Source: Platynereis dumerilii
Taxonomy: Eukaryota > Annelida > Polychaeta > Phyllodocida > Nereididae
DNA: 64,000 nt
NCBI GenBank assembly: GCA_026936325.1
Contig: JAPTHN010000018.1
Location: forward strand, 8,265,658 to 8,329,657
Direction: 5' to 3'
Within the stretch, counting starts at the first letter, position 1; each line of letters opens with the position of its first letter. The notes below the pieces were generated by a model that searched no databases, was not told where the DNA came from, and was given only the letters and a program-made list of their open reading frames with translations. Of this stretch, positions 1 to 11,866 are shown in pieces. A program made the position numbers and the translations under genes.

Positions 1-329
1 AAATGTGTGTTACAATTTGTTTGCATCATGTGTTTGGTCTGTCTGTGTCATCTTCAAATGCTGTACTCAGCGTATATTTGACATATCAATACCTTAATTG
101 TACACTAAATGTATACAGGGAGCCCATATCTATCATTGTAATGCAGTATTTCATGTTTTCGAATCAAATATTTGTTGCTAAGCCAGAAAATATCACTTTC
201 TTTCAAAATACTGTGGCCACGTGTAGATGCACAGAATGATCACCACAAAAACGCAGTTCGATCTGCTGCAAGACATTGAGGTTTGTTGTCACCTACAACA
301 GAGATGAAGTATGGGGATGCTCCATCCAC

Positions 330-480
330 TTAATTCATACCATTTTCTAGTGTTTGGTAATTTTCCTGGTCATCTGCTACTTCACTAAATTCTGCATCAC
401 TGAATTCGGCGTATCTTTCAACATTTGGCAGGCTCAAACGTGGCCTCTTCCTTCTATTAATCGTTAGTCTGTATCTGGGC
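330..480 (-). other. Possible coding exon, basic then acidic peptide
   Basis: On the minus strand an AG splice acceptor just above position 480 is followed by an open frame that ends at a TAA at 332-330. The encoded stretch begins with a basic section (RRKRPR) and turns acidic and tyrosine-containing. It lies downstream of the copy A signal exon (1353-1434), but its open frame does not match that exon's splice phase, so it cannot simply follow it. It may belong to another transcript or be chance. Not recognised. Confidence 0.2.
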
Positions 481-915
481 CTGAAAGATTATAATACAGA
501 GACAGTTGTGTAAGGTATTTCCATGGAAGTACCTCATTGTTACTGCAAAATAACAACTATGTTTCACTGCACATTTGTAGTGGCCACTTTGGCTGCACCT
601 GCGACATTACACTTGTGGAGCAATTTACAGAAAATGTAAAAAATCTACCAAAATAAAGCAATTAATGTCTAATAATTGACTTAAGTAAATGTCTATGTGC
701 TCAATGGCAAACATTATGATGATTTTGTCATTGGTTTTGCTCAGAATAACCAAAGAGATCAAAAACATGAAGTAAAAGTTTACGTCAGTCACAACAGTGA
801 TATTGTGTTGATTATTGCAAGTTTATTGTTTGAGATTGGCAAAAACAGATATATCAGATGAAAAGTCATAATAGTTACTCACTCAATGGAGCTAATATCA
901 TATGTTATAAAAATT

Positions 916-1434
916 TTATTTAACTTCGTTTGGATGATGTTTTGTGAAAACTCTTCTACTGATGCCATCACTGCCTGAGCAGAGTTGTGGCTGTCCTGAG
1001 CAGACCCGTGGCCCACCTGAGCAGAGTGCGTGGCCCTGCATTTGAGCAGATATGCCTGCACAAGGTGGGTTTTTACTGTGCCGGGGCTAAAATAATTGCC
1101 CTATACCAAGATGCAAGTATGGGGAAGTGCAATAATTTTACTTTATTTCAGCCATGACCCATTACTGACCTGTGCTTCTGGAAATCAATTAAGAAATTAA
1201 GAAACAACAAATGAAACTGTAATCCTGCTGCTGGACTTTTTTGGTACTTTCATACATTATTGCATTTACATCAATAAAATTTGGTACACATATAGCCTAT
1301 ATTGCATTATCATTTTAAATACTACACGTAAATGAATTCTAATTATTTTTACCTTTCAAACTTAGAGCGTCCGTGGTCGATATCACGATGAGAAGGCAAA
1401 TCACCAGGGACACAATCAGAGTCTTCCCTCTCAT
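916..1434 (-). CDS. Small secreted peptide gene, copy A (two coding exons)
   Basis: Exon 1 (1434-1353, 82 nt) encodes a signal peptide starting MRGKTLIVSLVICLLIV and ends at an AG/GT donor in phase 1. It starts three bases after a CAG splice acceptor, so an untranslated exon should lie upstream. A phase-compatible second exon follows a GTGCAG acceptor at 1055-916 and ends in TAA, giving about 73 residues. The mature part is short and has a Cys-Ser-Gly motif three times (ALCSG, RVCSG, QLCSG), then a dibasic RR. AATAAA overlaps the stop. Exon 1 is clearly homologous to the copies at 7504-7585, 10985-11066 and 32780-32861. Exon 2 is unlike theirs, so its assignment rests on splice sites, phase and position only. 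Function unknown; a secreted bioactive peptide is an inference. Confidence 0.45.
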
Positions 1435-1743
1435 GATCTGAAGAACGCATTAAGATGGAAAATAATATGAAAAGTTGTCTAATACACTCTTGCACATAAA
1501 TATGGGAAGCTTTTATTTTGGCGTAAAATGCATGGGGGAGAAGTACAAATTCAGGATCACTCTTACAATGTTGACACAGTCTGCATGTGCTCCTCAGGTG
1601 AGGCCAGACATATCATTTTTAACCAAACTTAGTAACAGGGCTTAAAACTAGAAATTTCGATCGCAAGCGAATCGAGCAATTGGAGGTTTGCCAATGTTTG
1701 TACATTTTTCTGATGGGTTTTCATAAAACTACATATAATGGGT

Positions 1744-3320
1744 GTATACATTACACCCATTTGCAACATTACACCAATTGGCAACATTACACCCATTGGC
1801 AACATTATACCCATTGGCAACATTTTACCAATTGGCAACATTATACCCATTGGCAACATTGCACCCATTGGCAACATAACACCCATTGGGGTATCCCCAC
1901 CCTTAAGGCACACCCCTTAGGGCTGCCCCCAGGCAGCACCCCCTTACCTATCTATCTTTCTTTCTATGTATCTATCTGTAACTCCCTTTGCCATAGTTGC
2001 CATCAGTTGGCAACATTACATCCATTGGCAACATTACACCCATAGGCAATATTACACCCATAGGCAACATTACACCATTGGCAATATAACACCATTGGCA
2101 ACATAACACCATTAGCAACATTACTCCCATTGGCAACATTACACCCATTGGCAACATTACACCCTTTGGCAACATTACAGCCATTAGCAACATTACACCC
2201 ATTGGCAACATTACACCATTGGCAACATTATACCCATTGGCAACATTACACCCACTGGCAACATTATACCTATTGGCAACATTACACCCACTGGCAACAT
2301 TACACCATTGGCAACATTACACCCATTGGCAACATTACACCATTGGCAACATTATACCCATTGGCAACATTACACCCACTGGCAACATTACACCATATGG
2401 CAGCATTACACCCATTGGCAACAATACACCATTGGCAACATTACACCCATTGGCAACATTACACCCATTGGCCACATTACACCCATAGACAACATAACAC
2501 CCATAGGCAGCATTACACCATTGTCAACATCACACCCATTTTCAACATTACACCCATAGGCAACATTACACCCATAGGCAACATTACACCATTTGCAACA
2601 TTACACCCATTTGCAACATTACACCCACTGGCAACATTTCACCGTATGGCAACCTTACACCCATTGGCAACTTTACACCATTGGCAATATTACACTATTG
2701 GCAACATTACACCATTGGCAACATAACACCATTGGCAAAATTACACCTTATGTCAACATTACACCCATTGGCAACATAACACCATTGGCAACAGAACACC
2801 ATTGGTAACAGAACCTCATTGGCAACATTGCAAACATTGGCAACATTACACCCATTGGCAACATTACACCATTGGCAACATTACACCCATTTGCAACATT
2901 ACACCCATTGGCAACATTACACCCATTGGCAACATTATACCCATTGGCAACATTATACCCATTGGCAACATTATACCCATTGCAACATTATACTCATTGG
3001 CAACATTACACCCATTGGCATGATTACACCAATTTGCAACAGTGCACCATTTGCATGATTACACCAATTTGCAACAGTGCACCATTGACAACATTACACC
3101 CATTGGCAACATTACACCCATTGGCAATATTATACCCATTGTCAATATTATGCCCATTGGCAACATTACACCATTGGCAACATTACACCCATTGGCAACA
3201 TTACACCTGTTTGCAACATTACACCCTTTGGCAACATTAAACCAATTGGCAACATAACACCCATTGGCAACATTACACCCATTGGCAACATTATACCCAT
3301 TGGGGTATCTCCACCCTTAA
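1744..3320. repeat. 18-bp tandem array (GGCAACATTACACCCATT)
   Basis: About 80 imperfect copies of an 18-bp unit, with some 17-bp variants that lack one C, so all reading frames through it are repetitive. A non-array block (1885-2005: GGGGTATC..., a TATC/TTTC run, then TTGCCATAGTTGCCATCAGTTG) splits the array and recurs at its right end (3302-3425). The block was therefore duplicated with the array. Long open frames on both strands are by-products of the repeat. Confidence 0.9.
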
Positions 3321-3429
3321 GGGACACCCCCTAGGGCTACCCCCAGGAGGCACCCCCCTTATCTATCTATCTTTCTTTCTATCTATCTGTCTGTAACTCC
3401 CTTTGCCATAATTGCCATCAGTTGCTAAT

Positions 3430-4300
3430 TGCTATTTTGAGTAGTGTCAAAGAAGTTTCAAACATATTTGCCAATCCAATTGAACAGTCAAATACAGTTG
3501 ACAGAGCCAGAGAGTCTTGAAAGAATAGCTTGGTCAAGTGACCAGAATAATAAGCAATCCATTTGGGGACTCTTCACCAAAATACACAAGGTGGCGCTCA
3601 TGGTGATTCGTTGCTAAGGTAAACATGATCAGAGAGCCATTTGTGTGAGAGCTGCTTCAGGTGGCAGATGAATTAGTGGAAAAATAAAGAAATAGACAAT
3701 TCCAGTTGAGCAAATGGAACACTTTCTCGCATCTACAATGCTCATAGTGCAAGTGTGCAGAATTGTAGACCCCTGGATCATGCATAAGTATGATTGAAAA
3801 GCGACACAAAAATTTCTTTGCAATTTGTAAGGAGGGCAAACCTCCAATTAGGAGTTAGAGTCGGGGAGTCAAAGTCATGGAGTAGGAGATTTTTGGGTGG
3901 AGTTGGGAGTCGGAGTTGGAGTCAAACTTTGAATTTCAGGAGGAGTCGGAGTCGTAGTCGAAAATTAGATTGGTGATTCCTGACTCCTAGGAATAATTAT
4001 TAAATTATAATTTTATAATTTACAAAAAGACAGTTAAATTGTGAAATCTGTGCCAAATTGTACACAACATCTCCTAAAGAAATCCAATGAAAACTTTGTA
4101 GAACTACTTTTTCCCCCCATTTGTGTGCAATGATGCCAATAAGAGGAGTCTGGGGTCGGACTTGTAATCCTGGAGACCTAATTGAGTCGAGATATATACC
4201 CAACTCCAAAGCCATCCTCAGCAATGTTAAAAATGCACGCCTATTCAAAGTCGTTCTAACTACTGGTGTTGTCTTTATGAAACTCACCAAATTTGAGTAT
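3430..4300. other. No gene seen; includes a GGAGTCGGAGT-rich patch
   Basis: Unique-looking AT-rich DNA. Positions 3850-3965 are built from repeats of GAGTCGGAGTC-like words, which produces a serine/arginine-rich frame that does not look like a real protein. Confidence 0.5.
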
Positions 4301-4870
4301 ACACATCTGCACTACAGACTGAAAATTTGAAGTGAATCCATTCATTTTTCACAGAACTAGACAAGCTTCCGTTACACCATGTCAAATTTGGAAGTTGCCA
4401 AGTCAAACAAGTACGAGAGGAGGGGACAACCAAAAAATGCCATGTTTTTAGTGATTTCAAAAGATCTGCAAAGATGTCTGATAAGACCTCAAATTGGAAA
4501 TTTGTCACAATGAGGACAATTGTAAAGCTTATGAGGTGAAATGGTGGACAATGATGTGACAAACAAACGTCATGAACAACTTCTTGGCCTAAAAATGCAG
4601 TGAGAATGCACCAAGTGACCATGGGAACCACCTTCCTTATTTCCACTAATAAGACATTGAGTTTTAACAGACTTGATTTTGAGCCAATTTGCATTGATTG
4701 TGATTTGGTTTTTTTAACATGTGGTACTAAAGTGGCCTAATTCAGCCATTTCACTTCTTTTTAATGAAACTTTCCGGACTCTTAAAATGTATTTCTACCG
4801 ACAATACTGTCAAGCTACATGAAAATATATTTATTGCTAATCAGATTTTAAGCTGTTTAAAAACGCTTGC
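4300..4870. repeat. Interspersed repeat, partner at 54290-54900
   Basis: The stretch from GTGAATCCAT..CATTTTTCACA through CCTAATTCAGCCATTTCA to AAACGC closely parallels 54290-54900 in the same order and orientation, with moderate divergence. This identifies a dispersed repeat family of about 0.57 kb. No coding capacity or terminal inverted repeats were recognised. Confidence 0.6.
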
Positions 4871-5149
4871 ATTTTTTAATATTGCTGAATTTATCAGGAT
4901 TCAGTGATGGAAATGGAGTGGGGGGAGCTTGGGGGAGATGAGCTCCCTTGACCAGAAAACTGGGGGAGCTCTTCCCTGGTATAGGTCCCCCAATGATAGA
5001 AGGTGAAAGTACAATTCCCTGCTAATTCTTTTGTCCACCAAGTACTATTTCCCAAAATTATACTCGGGTGGCAGGGTTTTTTTCCCTTTTACGATGCTGC
5101 TGGCCAGACAAGAGCTCCCCTGACAAAAATTTCCCATTTCCATCTCTGC

Positions 5150-5300
5150 TTGGATTGACGCCCTTTTGACGGACACAGCAGACTTTTTGCTTATGGAAAA
5201 AATTAGCTTACCCACAATTTGTCCCACCAACCAACCCCAGACAAAGTGCCGCGAAAATATCTGCGAAGCTAAAGATCAATTATGTCTGGCCTAACCTGTG
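5150..5300. repeat. Short interspersed repeat, partner at 7310-7460
   Basis: Both places share an ordered set of words ending in AAGTGCC..GA..TCTG.GAAGCT.AAGATCAA.TATGTCTGGCCT. The sequence class is unknown. The rest of the interval from 4900 to 6860 shows no convincing gene. Confidence 0.5.
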
Positions 5301-6865
5301 ATTTTAGGAAAATCTACAACATTGAGACAAATCCATACAGGAAAAAAGTAGAGCAAATAGAAAAACATTTACTTATAGACAAAAAGATAAATAGAAAGTT
5401 TCAGAGTGGAGTAAAAAATATAGAAAACGTTAATACATACTTCAGAAATATCCTTCACCGACAAGAGACAGTCTCCGGTAGCTTCGGAATTAAAATGTTG
5501 CGGGGCGCATATCTCCAGCGCAAGTTTAAATAAGGAAATAATGAAAATTTGGTCACATGACTTGTTTACATGGATGCCAGTTGTTCGAATGCATTTAAGG
5601 CTTATCCTGATTTAATGTGTAAACATTGCTGACAAGCTGTCTACAAGTTGACCGCTATTTGCTGCCACCTAGGGTGCAAAATTTGCAAGCTCCTGTGAGC
5701 GGTCAACATAATTTCAGTCTCTGGAAGAAACCAGGAGTGTCTGGAAGAAACCAGGACAGTTCCATCATTTAGTGATGGTCTATTTTATTTCCAAAACTCT
5801 GTAAGTGTCTAATCTGACTTTTGTTGGATTCAACTTTAAACAGAAAGCTTGTAAATACCAAAATAAGTTGGAACTATTTTCATCATGGAGGATGTATATA
5901 TTGTAGATCACATATAATGCCAGTATAGAGGGGGGCCACTTGCGGCATGGACAAGACATTTTGTTGAGTGTTACACAGCTATTATGAAATTGTAAATTAT
6001 ATTGTTGTCCTAGTTAATAAATCTCCATAAAGTAACAGAATAAATACAAATGAGCATTTTTGATATCACAAAGCAAAAACATTGGCTTTGTATGGAAACG
6101 TGAATTAGTGAGAGAGCATTCTTTTTGGACACTTTTCTGACCACAATTTAACATGCACTAAATGGCATAAGTAGATTGAATACCATCAAACCTCTGATGA
6201 GTAAAATCAATCATCCCTTTCACAGGTAAAGTTTATGCTAAAGTTTCAAAACTTTCTTTTTGTCTCATGATTTCCAAACATTTTCATTCAAAGCAGTGGA
6301 CTGGATCTTTGCCAGCAACCATGCTTTGTGAAAGTAGTTTGGCGTAGTAATATAGACAGCTGTTGTGCGACCTGATCTTGTGATCTGTCCAAAACAGATC
6401 AACTTATTGTTGACCCAATTCGATTTTCCAGGGACTGTCAGCATTCTGCTGCCACTTGTCAGTCCAGAAAAGAGACAGGCTGACAAGGGTTGTGAGAGTA
6501 GATTTGGAAAAAAAGAAAGAAAAGAAAAGTGGATTAATGTCAAAAGATCCGCTACATGTTGCTGCATGGTTTCACAGCAATGTAAAATGTTATGTAGGCA
6601 TATGATATACTGCTATTTTTCAAACTAATTTACATAAAATGATAAATTTGCATTGCTATACCTTTACAGAAAATCACATATACTGAATAGCAATTTCTTT
6701 TATTGAATAGAGAAAAAATTCAAGATCAAACACACCGTTTTCTATTTTAAAAAATCTATTTAATTTTGTTTGTAAAGAAATTTAAATCAAAACAAGCAGA
6801 TCTAGTTTTATAGTTATTTTATTGAATAAACCAAACATCAAAATCAGAATTTCTATACAGTTCTC

Positions 6866-7585
6866 TTACTGAAAAAAATCTAAAAGAGAATCTTTAAAAT
6901 TCTTTGCACGATTGAATTTTTCCGGGATTTCTTCAGTTTTCTCTCGCTTCGATCTTTCTTCGTATTTCTCTTTGTAATATTTGGCCAGCCGTCCCAAGAA
7001 CCTTTTGTGGCGAAGAAGAGGTTTGGCGTCCTTCTCTGATATTTCTGCTCCTGTTAAATATGAAAAGTATGATTTTCATCTAATGGGATGGAATACAATG
7101 TAGTCATGAAGCATTATAAAAATAATACTTAGTGTGCGAGGAAGACGGTCACATATATAGGCCTACAATGCAAGTGCCACTGTATGGTGTTTTGACAGCT
7201 AGGGAAATTGGTAGTGTGTAAAAAATACTTGTAATAAACCAATGTTCATCAGTTGAATAAAAAGGATAGGCTCAACATATTTAATTTTTAGCTTCTGGGA
7301 TAGACCAACGCACAAGATTTCCGCCGAAAAAAATTGAGCTAACCCCCAATTTTTGTTGGCATTATACAAAATTGAGATAATTTCGTCCTGCTGACCGACC
7401 CTACAAAAAGTGCCTTGAGATGATCTGAGAAGCTGAAGATCAACTATGTCTGGCCTTAGGAAGTTTGTTTTACAATGAACTAATGAATAGTCAGAATACA
7501 CACCTCCCAAATTGGCAGCCTCAGTGGCAGATGTCATGATGAGTAGACATACCACAAGGGATAATAGGACTGCTTGCCAATTCAT
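6866..7585 (-). CDS. Small secreted peptide gene, copy B (two coding exons)
   Basis: Exon 1 (7585-7504, 82 nt) encodes the signal peptide MNWQAVLLSLVVCLLIMTS.. and ends in phase 1 at AG/GT. Exon 2 runs from a TTAACAG acceptor at 7050 to TAA at 6868-6866. Joined, the protein has 88 residues: a cleavable signal, a short ANLGGAEISEKDAK segment, a KR dibasic site, and a charged Lys/Glu/Tyr-rich tail (LAKYYKEKYEERSKRE). It has no cysteine in the mature part. AATAAA lies at 6823-6818, 43 nt past the stop. An AG acceptor three bases before ATG implies an upstream untranslated exon; a GTAAG donor near 8397 in a segment shared with other copies is a candidate. The EKDAK..LLR core matches copy C. There is a faint resemblance to vertebrate UCMA/Gla-rich protein (short charged, tyrosine-containing), too weak to name it. 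Confidence 0.8.
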
Positions 7586-7625
7586 GGTCTGAAACATAAC
7601 ATACAAAAAAATAAGAATGCAGGAA

Positions 7626-7705
7626 GGTTGGATGGTTTGGGCTTTACGTCCTGTATTTATGCACTTGGATAAAAACAGGACACCAAGAGCAAGGATGATT
7701 GACAT
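7626..7705 (-). repeat. Partial SINE (3' part)
   Basis: GGGCTTTACGTCCTGTATTTA and the following AGGACA..AAGGATGATTGA match the non-tRNA part of the SINE seen whole at 9312-9525 and 31813-32005. It lies just upstream of the copy B signal exon. Confidence 0.6.
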
Positions 7706-7868
7706 CGGTCCGTGTGACTCGGCTAGAGCGGGGATTAAAAAACCAGCTTCTGTTTTCAGTTTATTATAATGCAAAGGTGTAGAAATGGGCTACATGATAA
7801 TTTTACAAAATTGGCTTTAAGAAATATGCAGCATATAGTAAAGTTATTGATACAATTTTGCTGGGGCC

Positions 7869-8188
7869 TACACTCTTAACGCTAAAGGTTCTTGAAGGTA
7901 TATATAAAGAACCCACAGCCGAAAAAAGGTTCTAATTTTTTTAAGGGTTCAATTGAATTGAAAAGGTTCAGTACTTGGTCGGAAGGCCCTATGATAGGAC
8001 CCTATCCTCCCAACTTGAGAGAAAGAGGTTCCATTGTGGGAGTTCAGTGCAGCTAGATTATCTAAATGTTGTTTTGGTTTTCTGTTGGAACTGTTTTTAA
8101 AGGTGAAAAATGAACCTTTAGGGTTCCTTATCTATACAAGCTTAGAAGCTTTAAAGGTTCCACATAAAACCTTTTAGTTAAGAGCGTA
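7869..8188. mobile_element. MITE, AAGGTTC family, copy 1
   Basis: About 320 bp with imperfect terminal inverted repeats (ACTCTTAACGCTAAAGGTTC at the left, matched in inverse by CCTTTTAGTTAAGAGCGT at the right) and an internal TATATATAAAGAACCC. A sibling lies at 36177-36462. No coding capacity, so it is non-autonomous. Confidence 0.75.
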
Positions 8189-8759
8189 TGATTTTACTAC
8201 AGGTGCTCATAGGTTACTGATTTCATAATTACACGTAAATGGACACAGAATTTCTTGCACTGCTGTGTATCAAATGCACTGCACATACACTGGGTATGCA
8301 TTAGATTACATGATTGTACTTATAAATAAACTTGGCCTGCAATTTGACAAAGACAGTGTTAATATAAATATAGAAAAACAGGAAAATAAATTTCTTACTT
8401 TCAAAGTTGTTTTGTGACTGATGAAAACGTTTTTTGAAGATTTCGGATGTGGAAACTGTGTCAACCAGCTGGAGGAGTTAAATCCAAGGCTTGATTAGGT
8501 CACATAAATTAACAACTCGATTCATGTAAACATCTGGGGTTCCTACTAATCCTAAATCCAAATTGTAGGAGTCTTGTATGACACCAAAATGTGGTGGTCT
8601 GTGTCATGTAAATCATGTTTCACATCATGCCCAACATTTCAAACATGATTATCATATACCTGTTTAAATATGGTCTCACTTCATAAACTATGAGAAGGCA
8701 TAATAACCATTTTGAAATAAACCGTAAAACATTATCATTGAAGCAGTGAAGCTTCACTG

Positions 8760-8966
8760 CACTGTAAAATTTGAAATTTTGAGTCAGCTCAAATGATTGA
8801 GTGAGATGGTTGCACAATTTGTTTGAGCTAACATAGCTTGATGTTGTGAGTTATGATAATCTTTCTGTTGTTATAACTTCAAACAACAAGCTATGATAGC
8901 TCAAAGCAATTGTGCAACCATCTCCCTTAATCATTTGAGCTGACTCAAAATTCAAATTTTACAGTG
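8760..8966. mobile_element. Fold-back MITE, CACTGTAAAATTTGAA family, copy 1
   Basis: Almost the whole 207 bp is an imperfect palindrome. The ends CACTGTAAAATTTGAA and TTCAAATTTTACAGTG are inverse, and inner words (GAGTCAGCTCAAATGATTGA, GGTTGCACAATT) recur inverted. A second copy is at 10461-10667. No open frame. Confidence 0.85.
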
Positions 8967-8984
8967 TGCCTTAAATTACATCAA

Positions 8985-9200
8985 ATGGGGGAGGGGGTAG
9001 ATCTGTTTATAGCACAATGACCTGCTTATCACTGGGTCCCGGTTTGATTCCTGCTCTATCCGGGATACCTAGATCTACCCTGGAGAGCGTCTCATTTATC
9101 CCTGACCCCATTCTCTCTGATGCTTGTTGTTGTGTCCTTCTGAAACTCCTCCTGTCCTAATTTGCCTACAAAGTGCATACAGCCATACATACAGGATGTT
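8985..9200 (+). repeat. Degenerate tRNA-derived SINE
   Basis: The head GGGGGAGGGGGTAGATCTG.. with a B-box-like GGTTTGATTCC and the tail CCTAATTTGCCTACAAAGTGCATA match the plus-strand SINE at 35941-36150. The A-box region is worn, so this looks older. Confidence 0.6.
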
Positions 9201-9224
9201 AAGTCAAATATGTCATTAAAATAA

Positions 9225-9310
9225 AGGTCCAGGTGACCCGACCAGAGTGCTAATCGAACGCGGGACCCAGCCATTGGCAGCCCAGTGCGCTACCACTAAA
9301 CCATGCCCCC
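9225..9310 (-). repeat. SINE head fragment
   Basis: The minus strand reads a tRNA-like head with TGGTTTAGTGGTAGCGCAC (A box) and a worn B box. It is truncated soon after the head. Confidence 0.55.
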
Positions 9311-9311
9311 T

Positions 9312-9527
9312 CGCTGACGATGGATGGATGATTGGGGCTTCATGTCCTGTATTTAGGCACTTGGTAGGCTAATTAGGACAGGAGGAGGACACGGCACTGA
9401 GGCGAAGGATGATTGAAAGAGCCATCCAACATAAGTCCAGGTGACCTGGCAAGAGCTGGATTCGAACCCTGGACCCAGCGATTGGCAGCCCAGCAAGCTA
9501 CCGCTAGACCAATCCTCCCCCCCCCCT
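9312..9527 (-). repeat. tRNA-derived SINE
   Basis: On the minus strand: TGGTCTAGCGGTAGC (A box), GGGTTCGAATCC (perfect B box), then the family body and a GGACATGAAGCCCC..ATCATCCATCCATC tail. The tRNA head resembles a glycine-type tRNA, but no cloverleaf 3' half was seen. Confidence 0.8.
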
Positions 9528-10140
9528 CCAGTGATAGGAAACTCAGCATGCTACTACTAGAGCAACCCTCCCCCCCTCGCTGACATTCTCAGTTCCTAAC
9601 TCTTGAAAGGAGGTAGATTTATAACTATTTCGTATACTTTCTGCCAGCTACATGTTACATGTAGTATCATATTATTTGTAGGTGTCAGCCATATTTGTTG
9701 CTTATGATAATTAAACTTCTTTTAAAGGGCTCAATAAGTCAATAACGATAAGGAGTAGTTTTCTATGTTCTGACAAGAAAATGAAAAAGATGGATTTAAT
9801 GCATCTCAATTTTTATTAATCAATATTTTGAGTGTAACAAACTTACAATTTATAAAAATCAAATCATAATTTTTCATGCACATTTGCATATACCACTTCT
9901 GCACAATTATTTATTTCTCAAAGAAATTTATTTCAACCAATATCATAAGTATCACTTTTTAAATAATTTTTTTGCAATTATTTGTTTAATTATTGTAATC
10001 AATCTCAGTATGATGGCCTCTTCAGTCCATATTCGGGGGACTCGCAAGGATATTTTGGAGTTTTACGATTTGGTGGCTGGTACTTTGGCAGTTGGCATTT
10101 TGGTTATTTGCGATTTCGGTGGGCGTTACTCTAGTGGTCG

Positions 10141-11066
10141 TTAACCACGCCAAAATGAAGGTAGTTTCGTTGTGGTTTTTGCTTTCTCCATTGCTTCTTC
10201 ATATCTCTCTCGTCCTTGTTCTGCATTCGCTCGTGCTCGTTCTCGAATCAATTCGCGACTCGATTCTAATTTCCGATGATGTTTTCCAACTCCCGCATCA
10301 ATTGCGGCGTACTCCACTGGGCTTTTCCTGCGTTTCTGACGGAGGAGCAACTTGGCGTCCTTCTCGGCAACTTCAGCTTCTGGTTTAGGAATAAGAACAT
10401 TCTAATTACTTCAAAGACTTGATAATATTGCATAAAAGGAAGAGAGTCGCAATGTCATACACACTTAAAATTTGAATTCTGAGTCAGCTTAAATGATTGA
10501 GTGAGATGGTTGCACAATTCCTTTGAGCTATCATAGCTTGTTGTTTAAAGTTATAACAACGAAAAGATTATCATAACTCAAAACATCAAGCTATGTTGGC
10601 TCAAACAATTTGTGCAACCATCTCACTCAATCAATTGAGCTAACTCAAAATTTCAAATTTTACAGTGCACTCTATTTAAAGGCTGTGTGAAAATGATATG
10701 AAATCAAAGAAATCAAGATAGTTTAATTTAGAAAAGTCAACCTCAGACTCAGACTGATTTGTTTTCAATAGAGAAACAAAACAGAAGAAAAGAAGGACAG
10801 TTATTGACAAAAAAGGATTATCTGATATTGGACTATAATTCTTCAATATTATTTATACTATGTCCAATCTAGTGGTTGTCTAAACCAGACAATTGAATAA
10901 TTCAAAGTGTGAAATAAAAACAGAACACAAGTGTGATTCCAAAAAATGGAATTCCAGCAAAAATATATATATATATGTTCTTACCTGCAAGGGATATTGC
11001 CTCAATGACAGACGTCATGATGAGCAGACAAACCACCAGGGACACAGCCACTGTCTTCCCCTTCAT
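10141..11066 (-). CDS. Small secreted peptide gene, copy C (two coding exons)
   Basis: Exon 1 (11066-10985, 82 nt) encodes MKGKTVAVSLVVCLLIMTS.., nearly identical to copy D at 32780-32861, and ends in phase 1 at AG/GTAAG. Exon 2 runs from a CTAAACCAG acceptor at 10379 to TAA at 10143-10141. The 106-residue product has a signal peptide, an AEVAEKDAKLLLR core shared with copy B, a polybasic KRR site, then a long Arg/Glu/Ala-rich segment likely to be helical (RERARANAEQGRERYEEAME) and a PSFWRG end. The mature part has no cysteine. The ATG follows a CAG acceptor by three bases, so an untranslated exon is expected upstream. Probably secreted and perhaps cleaved at the polybasic site; receptor or target unknown. 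Confidence 0.8.
10461..10667. mobile_element. Fold-back MITE, copy 2, in the copy C intron
   Basis: Matches 8760-8966 end to end, but the central part is in the opposite sense, as expected for a nearly palindromic element. It lies within the intron of peptide gene copy C. Confidence 0.85.
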
Positions 11067-11866
11067 GATCTGAAATAAAATTCAAAATATCTTTTTTTGC
11101 ACCTGAAATTCAATTTCATTTGCGAAAGAATGTCTAACTCATCGGTTCATTAGACGGCGACTATTTAATTTCCAGGAAATTATTTATTTCACCTAACAGC
11201 GTGACGGAGGCAAGGTCTGCAAAACTTCATCCCTAAATTAAGCAACGCTTCATTAAGAACAAGAAAAACCCCAGGCGGAAATGATTTATTTCGACTGGTC
11301 AAAAATCAGAATTCTCAATACTGACCATCTCTGATCATCTTACAATTCAATGAGATTTGAATGATAGACAGACAATTGAAAGACAGACAGACAGACAGGC
11401 AAAGGCATTTATTTACGTAAATGCATTTTACAAATACAGAGAAAAAAACTATATATATATTAAAGTATCATTTATGGGGAGACCACACTAAGGCCTAAAG
11501 GCGACTGCCAAAGAACACACGCGATGTTAACACAACGTTCCTAACTGTCAGAGAAATGTATATATATAGAAATTATGTTGCCACGACATGAACACAACAT
11601 TGAGATTATATTGGAACATTGTGACAGCATTGTCACAACATCGAATGCTGATGCCATCTCCTGATGTTGCTTCACAATGTTGAAACAACATCATTTCTAC
11701 GCTTCAGATCTGCATAATTTACACCGAAATTGCGACGTCATGTGAAAACGATGCACCGTATGGTCCAGATGTTTTGTACTGCTGGAAATATCCTACTTGC
11801 ATAACTTCTTCAGACATTACATTGCTTTGCCTTCAGAAAAGGATATGATATTTCACCGATCAACTA

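Noticed and set aside
1629-3257. Many open frames of MATLHPLATLHP or MGVMLPMG type
   Set aside because: They are translations of the 18-bp tandem array; no start, splice or protein logic.
9312-9527. tRNA gene signals (A and B boxes)
   Set aside because: The tRNA-like head lacks a proper 3' half and is followed by a shared SINE body and tail in several copies.
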